A DNA stretch of 64,000 bases, from positions 32,922-96,921 of the forward strand of contig CAIKWE010000049.1 in assembly GCA_903831085.1 (NCBI GenBank), in the 5' to 3' direction. Shown here in pieces: positions 44,091-53,985 of the stretch. The notes beneath the pieces are model-generated. The model was not told where the DNA came from. It worked only from the letters and a program-made list of their open reading frames with translations, and searched no databases. Numbering within the stretch: the first letter of the stretch is position 1; each line of letters opens with the position of its first letter. A program made the translations under genes and the position numbers. Origin of the DNA: an uncultured Verrucomicrobiota bacterium (GTDB lineage: Bacteria; Verrucomicrobiota; Kiritimatiellia; Kiritimatiellales; Tichowtungiaceae).

Positions 44091-47002
44091 AGCACCTTGA
44101 GCGTGCTTTGAAATTCAACGCCGCTTTTCTTGATCACATCCGCCGAGCCAAGGACAGAAGTAACGGCATTTTCCATACTGAGGAAATCGGCGAATTCTTT
44201 GAAATCTGTGGCGGTGGTGGAGAGCAGTTCGTCCCGCAGTTTCTGCCGTCGTTCATCCGTCTGACCGTTCAGATAACGCAGTAAATCGACGTACCCTTCG
44301 GCGTCGGGCAGCAGAAAGGTGTCGATGCCGCCGATGGCGCCGATGAGCGCACGGGTCAGTTCGTCTTCGTCGAGATGGTGGTTTTTCAGGAAGTTGGCGG
44401 TCTGTCCATACGCGTCGAGCGTATCGGTCAGATTCGGGTCGCGATAAGAGGCAAAGGCCAGAACGCCGCAGTTCGGATCGAAGCCGCAAATGGCACCGTA
44501 AGCGCCGCCCTGCACGCGGACTTTTTCCCAAAGCCACGCCGTGCGCAGATATTTGGTGATGACCAGCGCGGAGCCGTCCATTTTATAACCGTTGTCGAAC
44601 AGGTTTATGGCGCGGCCGACATAGTTGACACGTGAGGGAATCAGCAAAGCTTCTGACACCGGTTGCGTCTCCGGGAATTTCCAAACATTGGAAACTTTTG
44701 TTCCAGTAGTTGGCTTGCCCGCCGAAGCCTTGGCGAAGGCGGGAAAATCAGCGAGGAAAATTTCCAGAGTTTGGAAAACCGGCGTGCGGTCTTTACCGTC
44801 GGCAGTGATGTTAACGACGAGTCCGCCCGCGATGAGTTTTTGCAAAATTCCTTCGAGCCGCGCGACGGTGCCGGGCCAGTCTTCTTTCATTTTCTTCTGC
44901 ATGGCGCGGTGAAAGAAGAGAGCGTCGATGCCGCTCAGTGTTTCACCGGCGCGGTGCGCTTCGTGGTAGTGCGCCTTCAGGCGCGAGAGGACGGCGGAGT
45001 GTCCGCTGGGTACGAGCGAACCTTCCATTTCGGCTTTCTGTTCGAGCAGAATTTCTTTGAAGCGCTTGCGGTTGTCAAAGGCCGGGGCGAAGAGAATATC
45101 GTGCAGGATGCTGAAGAGATCGCCGGTCTGCCCGCTCATACACTTTCCGCGCAGGAAGAGGTGCGCGGCGCTCTCGGGAGAATTTTCCAGTGCGGCGAGG
45201 AACGGGCAGGCGTGAATGCCGCCGGTTTTCTGAGCGATGCGCCGGGCGAGCGAGGTGAAGTCTTCTTTCTGTGTGCCCATTTCGAGGAGCATACTGCCGA
45301 GGAGCGAAACCCACGGAAGGTCTTCGGCCTCGAGAGCGTGAAGGTCGAAGCCGATATCAACATAGACGATGCCGCCGGTAAAAATCTCATGGAACAGGAC
45401 GGTAGCGTTGTCGCGTTGTTCGACGGCGCGCGGAACGGTGCGGATTTTTTGATCCAAGTCGGAACGTTTTAGCAGAGGCAGTGTTTTGAAGGCCTCGGGC
45501 GTATCGGCCGTTTTTTGCAACTCGAGCAGACGGGCGGCGGTCTCGACGGTTCTGGCCAGCTCGTCGGAATGCATGGCGTCGCGGACGGCCTGCATACGGG
45601 CTTTTTCCTCGGCTTCGTCGCGGGCGGCCTTGTCCTTGTCGGGGATCAGTCGGACGGTGGCGCGGTGGGGATTTTTGAGCAGGATGTTTTCGATGAGCTT
45701 TTCGAAGTAGCGCGGGTTGCCGGCGATTTTTTCTTTGAGCTCGGCGAGCGGATGCTCGTAGGCGGCGAGGCTGAGCGGATCCCGGTCGTACAGCCAGGTT
45801 TCCATCATGTTGAGCATGATTGATAGACCTTGCGGGAAACTGCCGTGGTTGTTTTCGCGCAGATCAAACTCGAAGGAGTTCATGGCCGCTTCGATATCGC
45901 CGCGGTCGATTCCCGTTTTGGCCAGATTTTCCAAGGTCTGGAAAATCAGGGCTTCGACTTTTCCAAGGTTTGGAACGTCGACGCCTTTCATGCCGATGGA
46001 CCAAGCGGGCTGGCGCAGGTTGGTTTCGAGGCCGAAGCCGGCGAGATCTTCGCCGAGTCCAGACTCGATGAGCGCCTTACGCAGCGGCGAGCCGGAGTTT
46101 CCGGTGAGAATCTGGTCGAGAATAATCAGCGCGAAGTGAGGAATCCCATCCGGTATGACCCAGTTTACGGTGGTGAAAGCGTGCTTTTCCTCTTCGCTGA
46201 CGGCATAGGTTTCTTCAACGCTGATGGGTTTGTCGAAAGGCTTTTGTAACGGGATGGAAAGTTCCGGCGGATTTTTCAATGACTGGAACCTGTCGAAGTA
46301 CTCGCCGAGAATTTTCAGGCGACGTTCGGGATTGTCGTTGCCGTAGAAAAAAATGCGGGCGTTGGAAGGGTGGTAGTGGGTTTCGTGGAACTTGTGAAAG
46401 TCCTGATAGGTGAGGGTCGGAATTTCGGCCGGATTGCCGCCGGAGTCGAGACCGTACGTGGTGTCGGGGAAAAGAGCCTGCTGGGAACGTTCAAGCAGAA
46501 GACTGTCGGGCGAGGAGTAGGCGCCCTTCATCTCGTTGTAAACGACGCCTTTGCAGGTGAGCGGCGCATCCATGTTTTCGAGTTCATAGTGCCATCCTTC
46601 CTGCCGGAAGAAGGCCGGTGTGATGCGCGGAAAGAAAACGGCGTCGAGGTAGACATCGACGAGGTTGTAGAAATCCTGCTCGTTCTGGCTGGCGACGGGA
46701 TAAACGGTTTTATCCGGATAGGTCATGGCATTGAGGAACGTCTGCAGCGAACCTTTCAACAGCTGGACAAACGGGTCTTTGAGCGGATATTTGCGTGAGC
46801 CGCACAGGACGGTGTGTTCAAGAATGTGCGCGACGCCGGTGGAGTCGGACGGCGGTGTACGGAAGGTGATCCCGAACGCTTTGTTGTTGTGCGCGTTTTC
46901 GACGGAGATGATTTCCGCGCCGGTCGGTTCATGGCGGTATTCTTTGACCGTCCCGTTGAACTCGCTGACAAACTGTTCCCGAATGAGTTTAAAATTTTTC
47001 AT
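44087..47002 (-). CDS. M16C zinc metallopeptidase (PreP/CYM1-like)
   Basis: GVAHILEHTVLCGSRKYPLKDPF (inverted HxxEH zinc motif), about 970 aa. Confidence 0.92.
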   Translation of the reverse strand: MKNFKLIREQFVSEFNGTVKEYRHEPTGAEIISVENAHNNKAFGITFRTPPSDSTGVAHILEHTVLCGSRKYPLKDPFVQLLKGSLQTFLNAMTYPDKTVYPVASQNEQDFYNLVDVYLDAVFFPRITPAFFRQEGWHYELENMDAPLTCKGVVYNEMKGAYSSPDSLLLERSQQALFPDTTYGLDSGGNPAEIPTLTYQDFHKFHETHYHPSNARIFFYGNDNPERRLKILGEYFDRFQSLKNPPELSIPLQKPFDKPISVEETYAVSEEEKHAFTTVNWVIPDGIPHFALIILDQILTGNSGSPLRKALIESGLGEDLAGFGLETNLRQPAWSIGMKGVDVPNLGKVEALIFQTLENLAKTGIDRGDIEAAMNSFEFDLRENNHGSFPQGLSIMLNMMETWLYDRDPLSLAAYEHPLAELKEKIAGNPRYFEKLIENILLKNPHRATVRLIPDKDKAARDEAEEKARMQAVRDAMHSDELARTVETAARLLELQKTADTPEAFKTLPLLKRSDLDQKIRTVPRAVEQRDNATVLFHEIFTGGIVYVDIGFDLHALEAEDLPWVSLLGSMLLEMGTQKEDFTSLARRIAQKTGGIHACPFLAALENSPESAAHLFLRGKCMSGQTGDLFSILHDILFAPAFDNRKRFKEILLEQKAEMEGSLVPSGHSAVLSRLKAHYHEAHRAGETLSGIDALFFHRAMQKKMKEDWPGTVARLEGILQKLIAGGLVVNITADGKDRTPVFQTLEIFLADFPAFAKASAGKPTTGTKVSNVWKFPETQPVSEALLIPSRVNYVGRAINLFDNGYKMDGSALVITKYLRTAWLWEKVRVQGGAYGAICGFDPNCGVLAFASYRDPNLTDTLDAYGQTANFLKNHHLDEDELTRALIGAIGGIDTFLLPDAEGYVDLLRYLNGQTDERRQKLRDELLSTTATDFKEFADFLSMENAVTSVLGSADVIKKSGVEFQSTLKVL
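44679..44693. repeat. Iterated palindrome TTCCAA-ACA-TTGGAA
   Basis: Perfect copy, inside M16C peptidase (SNVWK). Confidence 0.9.
45961..45975. repeat. Iterated palindrome TTCCAA-GGT-TTGGAA
   Basis: Perfect copy, inside M16C peptidase (PNLG); one-mismatch copy at 45929. Confidence 0.9.
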
Positions 47003-47047
47003 GGCTAAGGCGGGACAGGATAGAGAAGCCGCAGAGTTCAATCAACG

Positions 47048-48217
47048 TCAATCACGGCTTATGAGGCGCTGGATGCCGCGCAGGAGGAGTATAAGCACGA
47101 CAGCGCCGGCCATACCGACAACATCAATACTCAGGTCACTCAGGCCAGCGGAGCGGTCAGGGGGAATAAACTGAAGCACTTCGGTGGCGGCGGCGAAAAA
47201 AACGAGCCCGGCAAATACCTCGACGGCGCGCCGCAGTGAGTACGGAGCGGAAACCCATGAGAGAGCCGATAGAAAAGCCAGCAGACTGAAAAGCGCGAAG
47301 TGGCCGATCGCATGCGTCCGTTCGACACCAGAAGCCTTTGGCATGACCGGTTTGGGTGCGGCAGATTGCGCCGGTGTTTTTTTTTCAAGTTGACCCATCG
47401 GCGCGGGTGCGGTCACAACGGTTTTCGGAAGCAGGTTTTCTGCGGTATGGATGGATCTTTCAATGCTGTCGTCGAGGAATTTTCCAGGCAGGATGATGCC
47501 GATCATGATCAGAGCTAATGTTATCATGAGTAGGAATCCGTAGCGGCGGTTCCATGGCCGCAGGGCGAACAGGCAGAGGCCGAAGGCGGTCGTCCATAAG
47601 GTGCCGAAAAAGAGCCTCCACCATGGCGCGTCGGGCCGCTCCCGGACCGGAATCACCGAGATATCGTCAGCCCGCATGACGCCTGCCGCGCCGAGATTCT
47701 CAATCCGAAAGCGGGCGCTGGTCGCGCCTGTCGGAACGGGAAAGACGTCTTTATACCGCCGCCAGCCGGTGTCTTTGTGGATGTGCATTACAGCGTGATT
47801 CCGGGTGGAAAGGTTTTTGGCCTTGGCGTCCTGATAGAAAAAAATGGCTCGCGGAACATGATAACCTTCTTTTCCCTGCACAACTCCCTGCACCGCGGCG
47901 CACAGAGACACGCGAAAGGCCGGAATGTTTGTCAGGTTATAAACCGTGAAATACAAAGCACCGTTTCGGTTCGAAGAAGTGGTCAGAACCACTCCCGCCG
48001 AACCGCCGAATCCGCCATCCGGAACAAGCCGTGTCAGTTCATTCCAGCCGCTCCAGACGTTGGTGGCTGCAGGTGTGTTGAAACCGCCGTCCGGAACCAG
48101 CTCCGGGCCGATCGGCTGCCACGGGTCGTAGAGATTGAAAAACAGCGCCATGACGCCGACCGTCAGAACGGCGAAGACTCCTGCAAAAAGGTTTCGTTTT
48201 GCGGTGGTTACAGACAT
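47048..48217 (-). CDS. VanZ-like membrane protein with N-terminal exported beta-sandwich-like region
   Basis: N-terminal TM then LVPDGGFNTPAATNVWSGWNE...; C-terminal four-TM VanZ-like segment with ATEVLQFIPPDRSAGLSDLSIDVVGMAGA. Confidence 0.75.
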   Translation of the reverse strand: MSVTTAKRNLFAGVFAVLTVGVMALFFNLYDPWQPIGPELVPDGGFNTPAATNVWSGWNELTRLVPDGGFGGSAGVVLTTSSNRNGALYFTVYNLTNIPAFRVSLCAAVQGVVQGKEGYHVPRAIFFYQDAKAKNLSTRNHAVMHIHKDTGWRRYKDVFPVPTGATSARFRIENLGAAGVMRADDISVIPVRERPDAPWWRLFFGTLWTTAFGLCLFALRPWNRRYGFLLMITLALIMIGIILPGKFLDDSIERSIHTAENLLPKTVVTAPAPMGQLEKKTPAQSAAPKPVMPKASGVERTHAIGHFALFSLLAFLSALSWVSAPYSLRRAVEVFAGLVFFAAATEVLQFIPPDRSAGLSDLSIDVVGMAGAVVLILLLRGIQRLISRD

Positions 48218-48272
48218 TGGAAAACAATCTCTCAAAAGTTTCTTTCCAGCGGAAGTTTTATACGGGAAATTC

Positions 48273-48914
48273 ATGACCTGCATGAAAACCTATTTGGACG
48301 AATATAAAGCCTTCATTTTTGACCTCGACGGGACGCTGATCAATTCCGAGAAGTATCACGCCGACGGCTTCGAACACGCCGTCGAAAAGCTGAGCGGCTA
48401 CCGGCTGACTCCAGCCGAGCGGCGCGAGTTCTTTGAGGGGCACACGAACGAGTTTGCGCCGGTTCTCGCCGCACGGCACGGATTGGAGCTGGATCCGGAC
48501 GAAGTGCTCAACCATAAACGGAAGCATGTGAGCCGCCATTTTCAGGCGGAAATTTTTCCCGGTGTCGAGGCCTTTATCGAAAAGTGGCGGGGCCGTATGC
48601 GTATGGCGCTGGCCAGCAACTCTCCACGCTTTTTTGTGAAACAGGCGCTGGTGGAGGCGCGGTTTATCGACCTGTTCGAGTCCGTCATCACGGCCGACGA
48701 TGTGGCCCGCCGCAAACCGGATCCTGAAATGTACGAATTAACGCTGAAGAACCTGAAACTTGCGCCGGAAGACGTTATGGTATTTGAAGACAGTCCCGCC
48801 GGGGTCGCGGCCGCGCAGGCGGCCGGCTGTGCCGTGGTGATGATTGAAAACGGCGCGGGAAGGTCTGTTGATGGAATTGCAAGATACACCTGGAAGGAGC
48901 TGAATCAGTTTTGA
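48273..48914 (+). CDS. HAD-family hydrolase (beta-phosphoglucomutase-like)
   Basis: FIFDLDGTLINSEKYHADGF; LASNSPRFF; VFEDSPAGVAAAQAAG. Confidence 0.88.
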   Translation: MTCMKTYLDEYKAFIFDLDGTLINSEKYHADGFEHAVEKLSGYRLTPAERREFFEGHTNEFAPVLAARHGLELDPDEVLNHKRKHVSRHFQAEIFPGVEAFIEKWRGRMRMALASNSPRFFVKQALVEARFIDLFESVITADDVARRKPDPEMYELTLKNLKLAPEDVMVFEDSPAGVAAAQAAGCAVVMIENGAGRSVDGIARYTWKELNQF

Positions 48915-50023
48915 AAACGACACCGCTGCACGGAGAACACGTTGCTTTAGGCGCACGAATGGCTGAATTCGGAGGCTGGGACATGCCCATCCAGTACGAA
49001 GGTATTCTGGCTGAACACGAACACACCCGCACGAAAACCGGCCTGTTCGACATCTGCCACATGGGCGAATTTGAGCTGACCGGCCCGACCGCCGTCGCCG
49101 ATATCGAACGGCTGCTGACGATGAAAGTCTCCACGTTGGCGATCGGCCAGTGCCGCTACGGCTTCATGCTCAACGAGCAGGGCGGCGTCATCGACGACCT
49201 CACCTGCTACCGGCTCGGCGAAGAGCGCTACATGCTCGTCGTCAACGCCGCCACGCTCGACGGGGATTCCGCATGGATTCAAAAACACCTTTCGTCTGGA
49301 ACCGTTTTTACTGACCTTTCGGACGGCATCGCCAAGCTTGATGTGCAAGGGCCGACGTCGCGTGCCGAACTCGAAAAGGTCTTCGGCAAAAAACTTCCAG
49401 ACCTTGGATATTTCAAGGCCGAGTCATTCCAATGCTTGCCGGCCGCTTGCGAGAGCAATCGAGCGACGCGGGAAACCGAAATGCTCGTCAGTCGCACCGG
49501 CTACACCGGCGACTGGGGCTATGAACTCTATTTTCCGGCGAAGGACGCCGTCCGCATCTGGCGCGCGTTGCTCGCCAATGAAAACATCAAACCGATCGGC
49601 CTCGGCGCGCGCGACACGCTCCGCCTCGAAATGGGCTATTCGCTTTACGGCCACGAACTGTCACTCGACCGCACGCCGGCCGCCACCAGTCGCGGTATGT
49701 TCATCCGCAAAGAGGGTGGATTCATCGGCGAGGTAGCTGTCCGCCGCGACCTTGCGAACCCGCAGGAATTTCTGGTCGCGCTGGAATTCGACAGCAAACG
49801 CGCCGCCCGTTCTCATGACAAAGTATTTTTCCAAGGCATGGAAGCCGGAATGGTCACCAGCGGCTCCGTTTCTCCAAGCCTTGGAAAAGCCGTCGCGCTC
49901 GCTTTCGTCAAAGCCGCTCACGCCGCCAGCGGTACGGTTCTTGACGTTGAAATCCGCGGAAAACTTTTCCCCGCCAAAGTGGTTGAACTGCCTTTCTACA
50001 AAAACGGAACCGCGCGCGGCTGA
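48911..50023 (+). CDS. gcvT: Glycine cleavage system T protein (aminomethyltransferase)
   Basis: TTG start overlapping the previous stop; HGARMAEFGGWDMPIQYEG-like N-terminus, SRTGYTGDWGYELY, LGARDTLRLEMGYSLYGHEL. Confidence 0.94.
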   Translation: MKTTPLHGEHVALGARMAEFGGWDMPIQYEGILAEHEHTRTKTGLFDICHMGEFELTGPTAVADIERLLTMKVSTLAIGQCRYGFMLNEQGGVIDDLTCYRLGEERYMLVVNAATLDGDSAWIQKHLSSGTVFTDLSDGIAKLDVQGPTSRAELEKVFGKKLPDLGYFKAESFQCLPAACESNRATRETEMLVSRTGYTGDWGYELYFPAKDAVRIWRALLANENIKPIGLGARDTLRLEMGYSLYGHELSLDRTPAATSRGMFIRKEGGFIGEVAVRRDLANPQEFLVALEFDSKRAARSHDKVFFQGMEAGMVTSGSVSPSLGKAVALAFVKAAHAASGTVLDVEIRGKLFPAKVVELPFYKNGTARG

Positions 50024-50027
50024 AGAA

Positions 50028-50384
50028 TTATTTCCTCTTCGTTTTGTATTCGGCCTGTTGTTCGCGGATCAGGTTGAGACAGTGCGTGTTGAGGCTTTCG
50101 CCACGACAAAGGGACTCAATCGCCAGCGCCTTATGAAGCTCTTTGCCAACTCTCACCACGAATTTGCCTGAATATTTTTTGCCAGCGGTGGCAGAGGGAA
50201 GGGGCTCTCCGTCTTCCTGATACACTTTGATCCATTCATCCACGGCCTGACAGAGTTCTTTATAGACGGCGGCTTCATCGTCGCCGTGAATACCGCCGAG
50301 CATCAAGCCGGGACAAGTGCCCACATAGCACTGATCCTCTTCGGACCATTCGACGATTTTCAGATATTTATCGCTAAGTTTCAT
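50028..50384 (-). CDS. hicB: HicB-family antitoxin
   Basis: YLKIVEWSEEDQCYVGTCPGLMLGGIHGDDEAAVYKELCQAVDEWI plus C-terminal RHH-like KFVVRVGKELHKALAIESLCRGESLNTHCLNLI. Confidence 0.88.
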   Translation of the reverse strand: MKLSDKYLKIVEWSEEDQCYVGTCPGLMLGGIHGDDEAAVYKELCQAVDEWIKVYQEDGEPLPSATAGKKYSGKFVVRVGKELHKALAIESLCRGESLNTHCLNLIREQQAEYKTKRK

Positions 50385-50575
50385 TTTCTCGCCTCCTTCA
50401 GAGCCCGTTCGATATCCCGTTCCTGATATTTTTTTGCATCATGTCCCGGATTGCCGCTGATCGTGACCTTGCTTCCACAGGGATGCTTAAAGTTTCTATG
50501 ACTGCCTTTGCCGCCGCAGTTTTCAAATCCGGCCTTTTGCAGATCACGTATCAGTTCTCTGATTTTCCTTGGCAT
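50381..50575 (-). CDS. hicA: HicA-family mRNA interferase toxin
   Basis: IRDLQKAGFENCGGKGSHRNFKHPCGSKVTISGN; catalytic GSHRNF; 4-nt overlap with hicB. Confidence 0.88.
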   Translation of the reverse strand: MPRKIRELIRDLQKAGFENCGGKGSHRNFKHPCGSKVTISGNPGHDAKKYQERDIERALKEARK

Positions 50576-50583
50576 GGATTGAT

Positions 50584-50600
50584 AGTACTACTGTAGTACT
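50584..50600. promoter_or_regulatory. Perfect 8-1-8 palindrome upstream of hicA; candidate operator
   Basis: AGTACTAC-T-GTAGTACT, 8 nt upstream of the hicA start. Confidence 0.65.
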
Positions 50601-50675
50601 GGAAATCACCATCAAATTTATTTCCGGTGTTTTTCCATGAAAACCATTCGTAGATGCGGTTAAATCGCCCGCCTT

Positions 50676-51314
50676 ATGAAACAACAGCTTTTGATTTTTG
50701 ATTTGGACGGAACGCTGGCGGACACGCGGATGGATCTGGCGACCGGCATCAACCTGATGCGGGCGCATTACGGTCTGCCGCCGATCGGTATGGAAATCAT
50801 CGAAAGTTATGTCGGCGACGGCATTCGCAGTTTGGTGGAGCGCTCGCTGCAAGGTGCGGATGTGAATGTGGATGAAGCGCTGGCGCTCGACAAAAAGTTT
50901 TATGCCGAGCACATGCTCGACGAAACGGTGCTTTATCCGGGCGTCGCTGAAGGTTTGAAAAAACTGGCGGCGGCAGGTCATCTGTTGGCGGTGCTCAGCA
51001 ATAAGCCGGGCGATCCGTCGCGCGTAATCCTTAAACACCTCGGCGTGGGCGATCTGTTTTTCCGGGTCATCGGCGGCGGCGACCTGCCGAATCTTAAACC
51101 TGCGCCGGACGGCATACTTGCGCTGATGGAAGAGTCCGGCACGCTGCCGGAAAACACCTGGATGCTCGGCGACCACCACACCGACCTCGAAGTGGCGCAC
51201 AACGCTGGCGTCAAAAGCGGCTTTCTCACCTACGGCATCGGCAACCCCGGCAAATTTACCGCCGATCAGGTCTGGAACGGATTCGGAGAACTGGTAGATT
51301 TCTTTACGAATTGA
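50676..51314 (+). CDS. Phosphoglycolate phosphatase-like HAD hydrolase
   Basis: LLIFDLDGTLADTRMDLATGINLMRAHYGLPP...LSNKPGDPSR...MLGDHHTDLEVAHNAG. Confidence 0.88.
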   Translation: MKQQLLIFDLDGTLADTRMDLATGINLMRAHYGLPPIGMEIIESYVGDGIRSLVERSLQGADVNVDEALALDKKFYAEHMLDETVLYPGVAEGLKKLAAAGHLLAVLSNKPGDPSRVILKHLGVGDLFFRVIGGGDLPNLKPAPDGILALMEESGTLPENTWMLGDHHTDLEVAHNAGVKSGFLTYGIGNPGKFTADQVWNGFGELVDFFTN

Positions 51315-51331
51315 ACCATGGAGTTTATAGC

Positions 51332-51436
51332 TTTACAGAAGGAAACGAAGGGGAGCGAAGGGTGGGAAGCGGGGGATTTAATTTTTCCAGCTGTTTGATC
51401 AAAACCTTCGTTTTCCTTTGTTACCTTCTGTGAAAA
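51332..51436. repeat. Inverted pair of (AACGAAGG)-type repeats
   Basis: ACAGAAGGAAACGAAGGGGAGCGAAGG ... inverse of ACAGAAGGTAACAAAGGAAAACGAAGG. Confidence 0.8.
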
Positions 51437-51464
51437 TATTAGTTGTAAGAGTTGGAGGCATACG

Positions 51465-51872
51465 ATGAGCAACACAGACGGACTGAAACTGCTGAAGAAG
51501 GGCGAAAAGAACTATCCGAAGAAACCGGATGCTTCGATTCTGGAAACCTTCAAAAACTCCAATCCGCAGCGCGACTACTGGATCACCTTTGAAACCGCTG
51601 AGTTCACCTCGCTCTGCCCGATCACCGGCCAGCCCGACTTCGCGACGATCAAAATCGAATACATTCCCAACAAACTCTGCGTGGAAAGCAAATCGCTCAA
51701 GCTCTACATCTTCTCGTTCCGCAACGAAGGCTCGTTCTACGAAGACGTCACCAACCGCATCTTCACCGACCTGACGAAAGTCTGCAAACCGCGCCGCCTG
51801 ATTGTCACCGGCGACTTCACCGCCCGCGGCGGCATCCGCTCCAGCGTCCGCGTGGATTCGGCGGATTCTTAA
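51465..51872 (+). CDS. queF: NADPH-dependent 7-cyano-7-deazaguanine reductase QueF
   Basis: [54 protein letters not shown]. Confidence 0.96.
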   Translation: MSNTDGLKLLKKGEKNYPKKPDASILETFKNSNPQRDYWITFETAEFTSLCPITGQPDFATIKIEYIPNKLCVESKSLKLYIFSFRNEGSFYEDVTNRIFTDLTKVCKPRRLIVTGDFTARGGIRSSVRVDSADS

Positions 51873-51874
51873 TC

Positions 51875-51952
51875 TGGAGTGCGGCGGCAAGTGTAACGCG
51901 ACGCCGCTTTAAACAGAGCGGCCTCGCGCCTGCGGCTTGCGTCCGCACTCCA
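51875..51952. repeat. Intergenic structured element between convergent queF and queD
   Basis: 10-bp outer stem TGGAGTGCGG/CCGCACTCCA enclosing GC-rich inner inverted repeat GCGGCG...CGCCGC. Confidence 0.65.
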
Positions 51953-51957
51953 AAATG

Positions 51958-52320
51958 CTATCCCGTATAGATGCACCCGGAGGTTTCGGTTTCTTTGATG
52001 ACGATTTTGGAGAGCAGGGGGAGTTGCGGTTTCAGTTTTTTCCAGACCCAGACGCTCATGTTCTCGCTGGTTGGATTTTCCAATCCATCAATCTCGTTCA
52101 GGATGGCGTGGTCGAGCTGTTTAAGAACCGGTTCGCATGCTTTGGACAGGTCGCCGAAATCCATGACGAAGCCGGTTTTTGGGTCAACCGATCCGCGCAG
52201 ATGCACTTCAATCTCGAAGCCGTGACCGTGCATCGCCGAGCATTTATGAGTCGGCGGAACGCCGGTCAGACGGTGGGCGGCATCGAAACGCAGGGTTTTA
52301 TAAATTTCCATTTCAGCCAT
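51958..52320 (-). CDS. queD: 6-carboxytetrahydropterin synthase QueD
   Basis: FDAAHRLTGVPPTHKCSAMHGHGFEIEVHLRG. Confidence 0.93.
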   Translation of the reverse strand: MAEMEIYKTLRFDAAHRLTGVPPTHKCSAMHGHGFEIEVHLRGSVDPKTGFVMDFGDLSKACEPVLKQLDHAILNEIDGLENPTSENMSVWVWKKLKPQLPLLSKIVIKETETSGCIYTG

Positions 52321-52361
52321 CTCAGTTCTCCTTAATATCAAATTTTACCTGACAGAAATTT

Positions 52362-52470
52362 TAACAGAAGGAAACGAAGGAAAACCAAGGAAAGATTTGG
52401 ACAAATAAAATCCACATCCTGATATTCTATTGGTTCAACCTTCGTTGCCCTTCGTTCCCTTCTGTAAAAC
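52362..52470. repeat. Inverted pair of (AACGAAGG)-type repeats
   Basis: AACAGAAGGAAACGAAGGAAAACCAAGG ... inverse of ACAGAAGGGAACGAAGGGCAACGAAGG. Confidence 0.8.
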
Positions 52471-52474
52471 GAAA

Positions 52475-53161
52475 TTAACACGGTTTATAGCGGCGCGGAT
52501 CGGCGCCGCCAGCTTCTTTAAATCCTTTGAGGCGCAGGCGGCAGGAATCACAGGTGCCGCAGGCCGCGCCGTCCGGCGCCGGGTCGTAACAGCTGGACGT
52601 TACGCCGTAGTCCACGCCCAGCTCCAGCCCCTTTTTAATGATCTGCGCTTTGGTCAGATGGATGAGCGGCGTGTGGACGGTCAGTTTCCGTCCGCCATGA
52701 ACGGCGGCCTTGGTGGCGAGGTTAGCCATTTTTTCGTAGGCGGCGATAAATTCGGGGCGGCAGTCGGGATAGCCGCTGTAGTCGAGTGCGTTGACGCCGA
52801 TGAAAACATCGAAACTGCTGAGCACTTCGGCCCACGCCAGCGCGTAGGAGAGAAAAACGGTGTTGCGCGCCGGAACATACGTCACAGGAATTTCATCCGG
52901 TTTACTCAGTTCGTGCGGCACGGCGATATTCAGATCGGTCAGCGCGGAGCCACCGAACATGCCGAGGTCAATGGTCACGGTGCGGTGTTCGACGACGCAT
53001 TGCGCTTTGGCTACCTGATCCGCGCACTCCAGTTCGACGGCGTGGCGCTGGCCGTAGCGGAAGGAAAGGGCGTAGCAGTCAAAACCCTGCGCCTTGGCAA
53101 TCGCCAGCGCGGTTGCGGAATCCATTCCGCCGCTCAACAGAACTACCGCTTTTTTCCTCAT
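52475..53161 (-). CDS. queC: 7-cyano-7-deazaguanine synthase QueC
   Basis: [28 protein letters not shown]-terminal C...[14 protein letters not shown] zinc motif. Confidence 0.95.
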   Translation of the reverse strand: MRKKAVVLLSGGMDSATALAIAKAQGFDCYALSFRYGQRHAVELECADQVAKAQCVVEHRTVTIDLGMFGGSALTDLNIAVPHELSKPDEIPVTYVPARNTVFLSYALAWAEVLSSFDVFIGVNALDYSGYPDCRPEFIAAYEKMANLATKAAVHGGRKLTVHTPLIHLTKAQIIKKGLELGVDYGVTSSCYDPAPDGAACGTCDSCRLRLKGFKEAGGADPRRYKPC

Positions 53162-53931
53162 AACAATCCCATCATCTTGTGACATTGCGGAATAACACGG
53201 ACGCTCCGTCCGAGCGCGACAGCCATCTGCGACTGCCACGTCAGCACCTGACTGGCCGTCGGCACGCGGTCAGTTTTAGAGGCCGCGGTCATCGGCTGCA
53301 GAACCACAGCCGCAAGTGATCCGGACGCACGAATAATTTTCGCCGCCTGCGCGAGGTCGTCATCGGATGTGTCCGCGCCGACCACCAGCTTGATGGTTGC
53401 GCCAGTTTCTTCACGTTCGATGATGTCCAGAAAGTCGCGGTGCATGGCCCACGCTTCCGGTTCGCCGGTGACGCTGGGAAGCTTGATATCCATTAAAACG
53501 TGGTCGATCCATTCGACGACTTTGGCGAATTCTTCCGGCAGGTCGCCGCTGGTTTCGAGGTGAACCGGCAGATCAAGCTGCTTACGGGCATCAGGCAGGA
53601 AAGCGGCCAGGAAGTCCGCTTGAAGCAGCGGTTCGCCGCCGGTAATGAAAAGGTCGTCGTGGGCGAATTCCGGGCGGTTCAGGCCGTCCAGCAGGTCCGC
53701 CAGCTGCTTTACGGTCAGCGGATTGGGAATGGACTCAAACCGTCCGCTGCCCGGCTCACGCTCAATCTGAACCGATTCTGTGCGTTCCGCCGGCGTATCG
53801 CAGTAGAGGCAGTTGCGGTGGCACTCGCAGAAGCGCACGAAAAGCTGGCGGCGGCCGATATTGACCCCTTCGCCCTGCGCGGAGCTGAATATCTCGCTCA
53901 CAAAAGCGGAAAGCTGTTTTGTCGTAGTCAT
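53158..53931 (-). CDS. queE: 7-carboxy-7-deazaguanine synthase QueE (radical SAM)
   Basis: [36 protein letters not shown] (Cx3Cx2C); [12 protein letters not shown]. Confidence 0.93.
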   Translation of the reverse strand: MTTTKQLSAFVSEIFSSAQGEGVNIGRRQLFVRFCECHRNCLYCDTPAERTESVQIEREPGSGRFESIPNPLTVKQLADLLDGLNRPEFAHDDLFITGGEPLLQADFLAAFLPDARKQLDLPVHLETSGDLPEEFAKVVEWIDHVLMDIKLPSVTGEPEAWAMHRDFLDIIEREETGATIKLVVGADTSDDDLAQAAKIIRASGSLAAVVLQPMTAASKTDRVPTASQVLTWQSQMAVALGRSVRVIPQCHKMMGLL

Positions 53932-53985
53932 CGTGTGTTTTTCAGTTTTACCGATGAATAATAACAACAGGCGGGGCCGGAAAGG

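Noticed and set aside
51315-51464. Possible preQ1 riboswitch upstream of queF
   Set aside because: No recognisable preQ1-I/II aptamer; the region is explained by the inverted AACGAAGG repeat pair.
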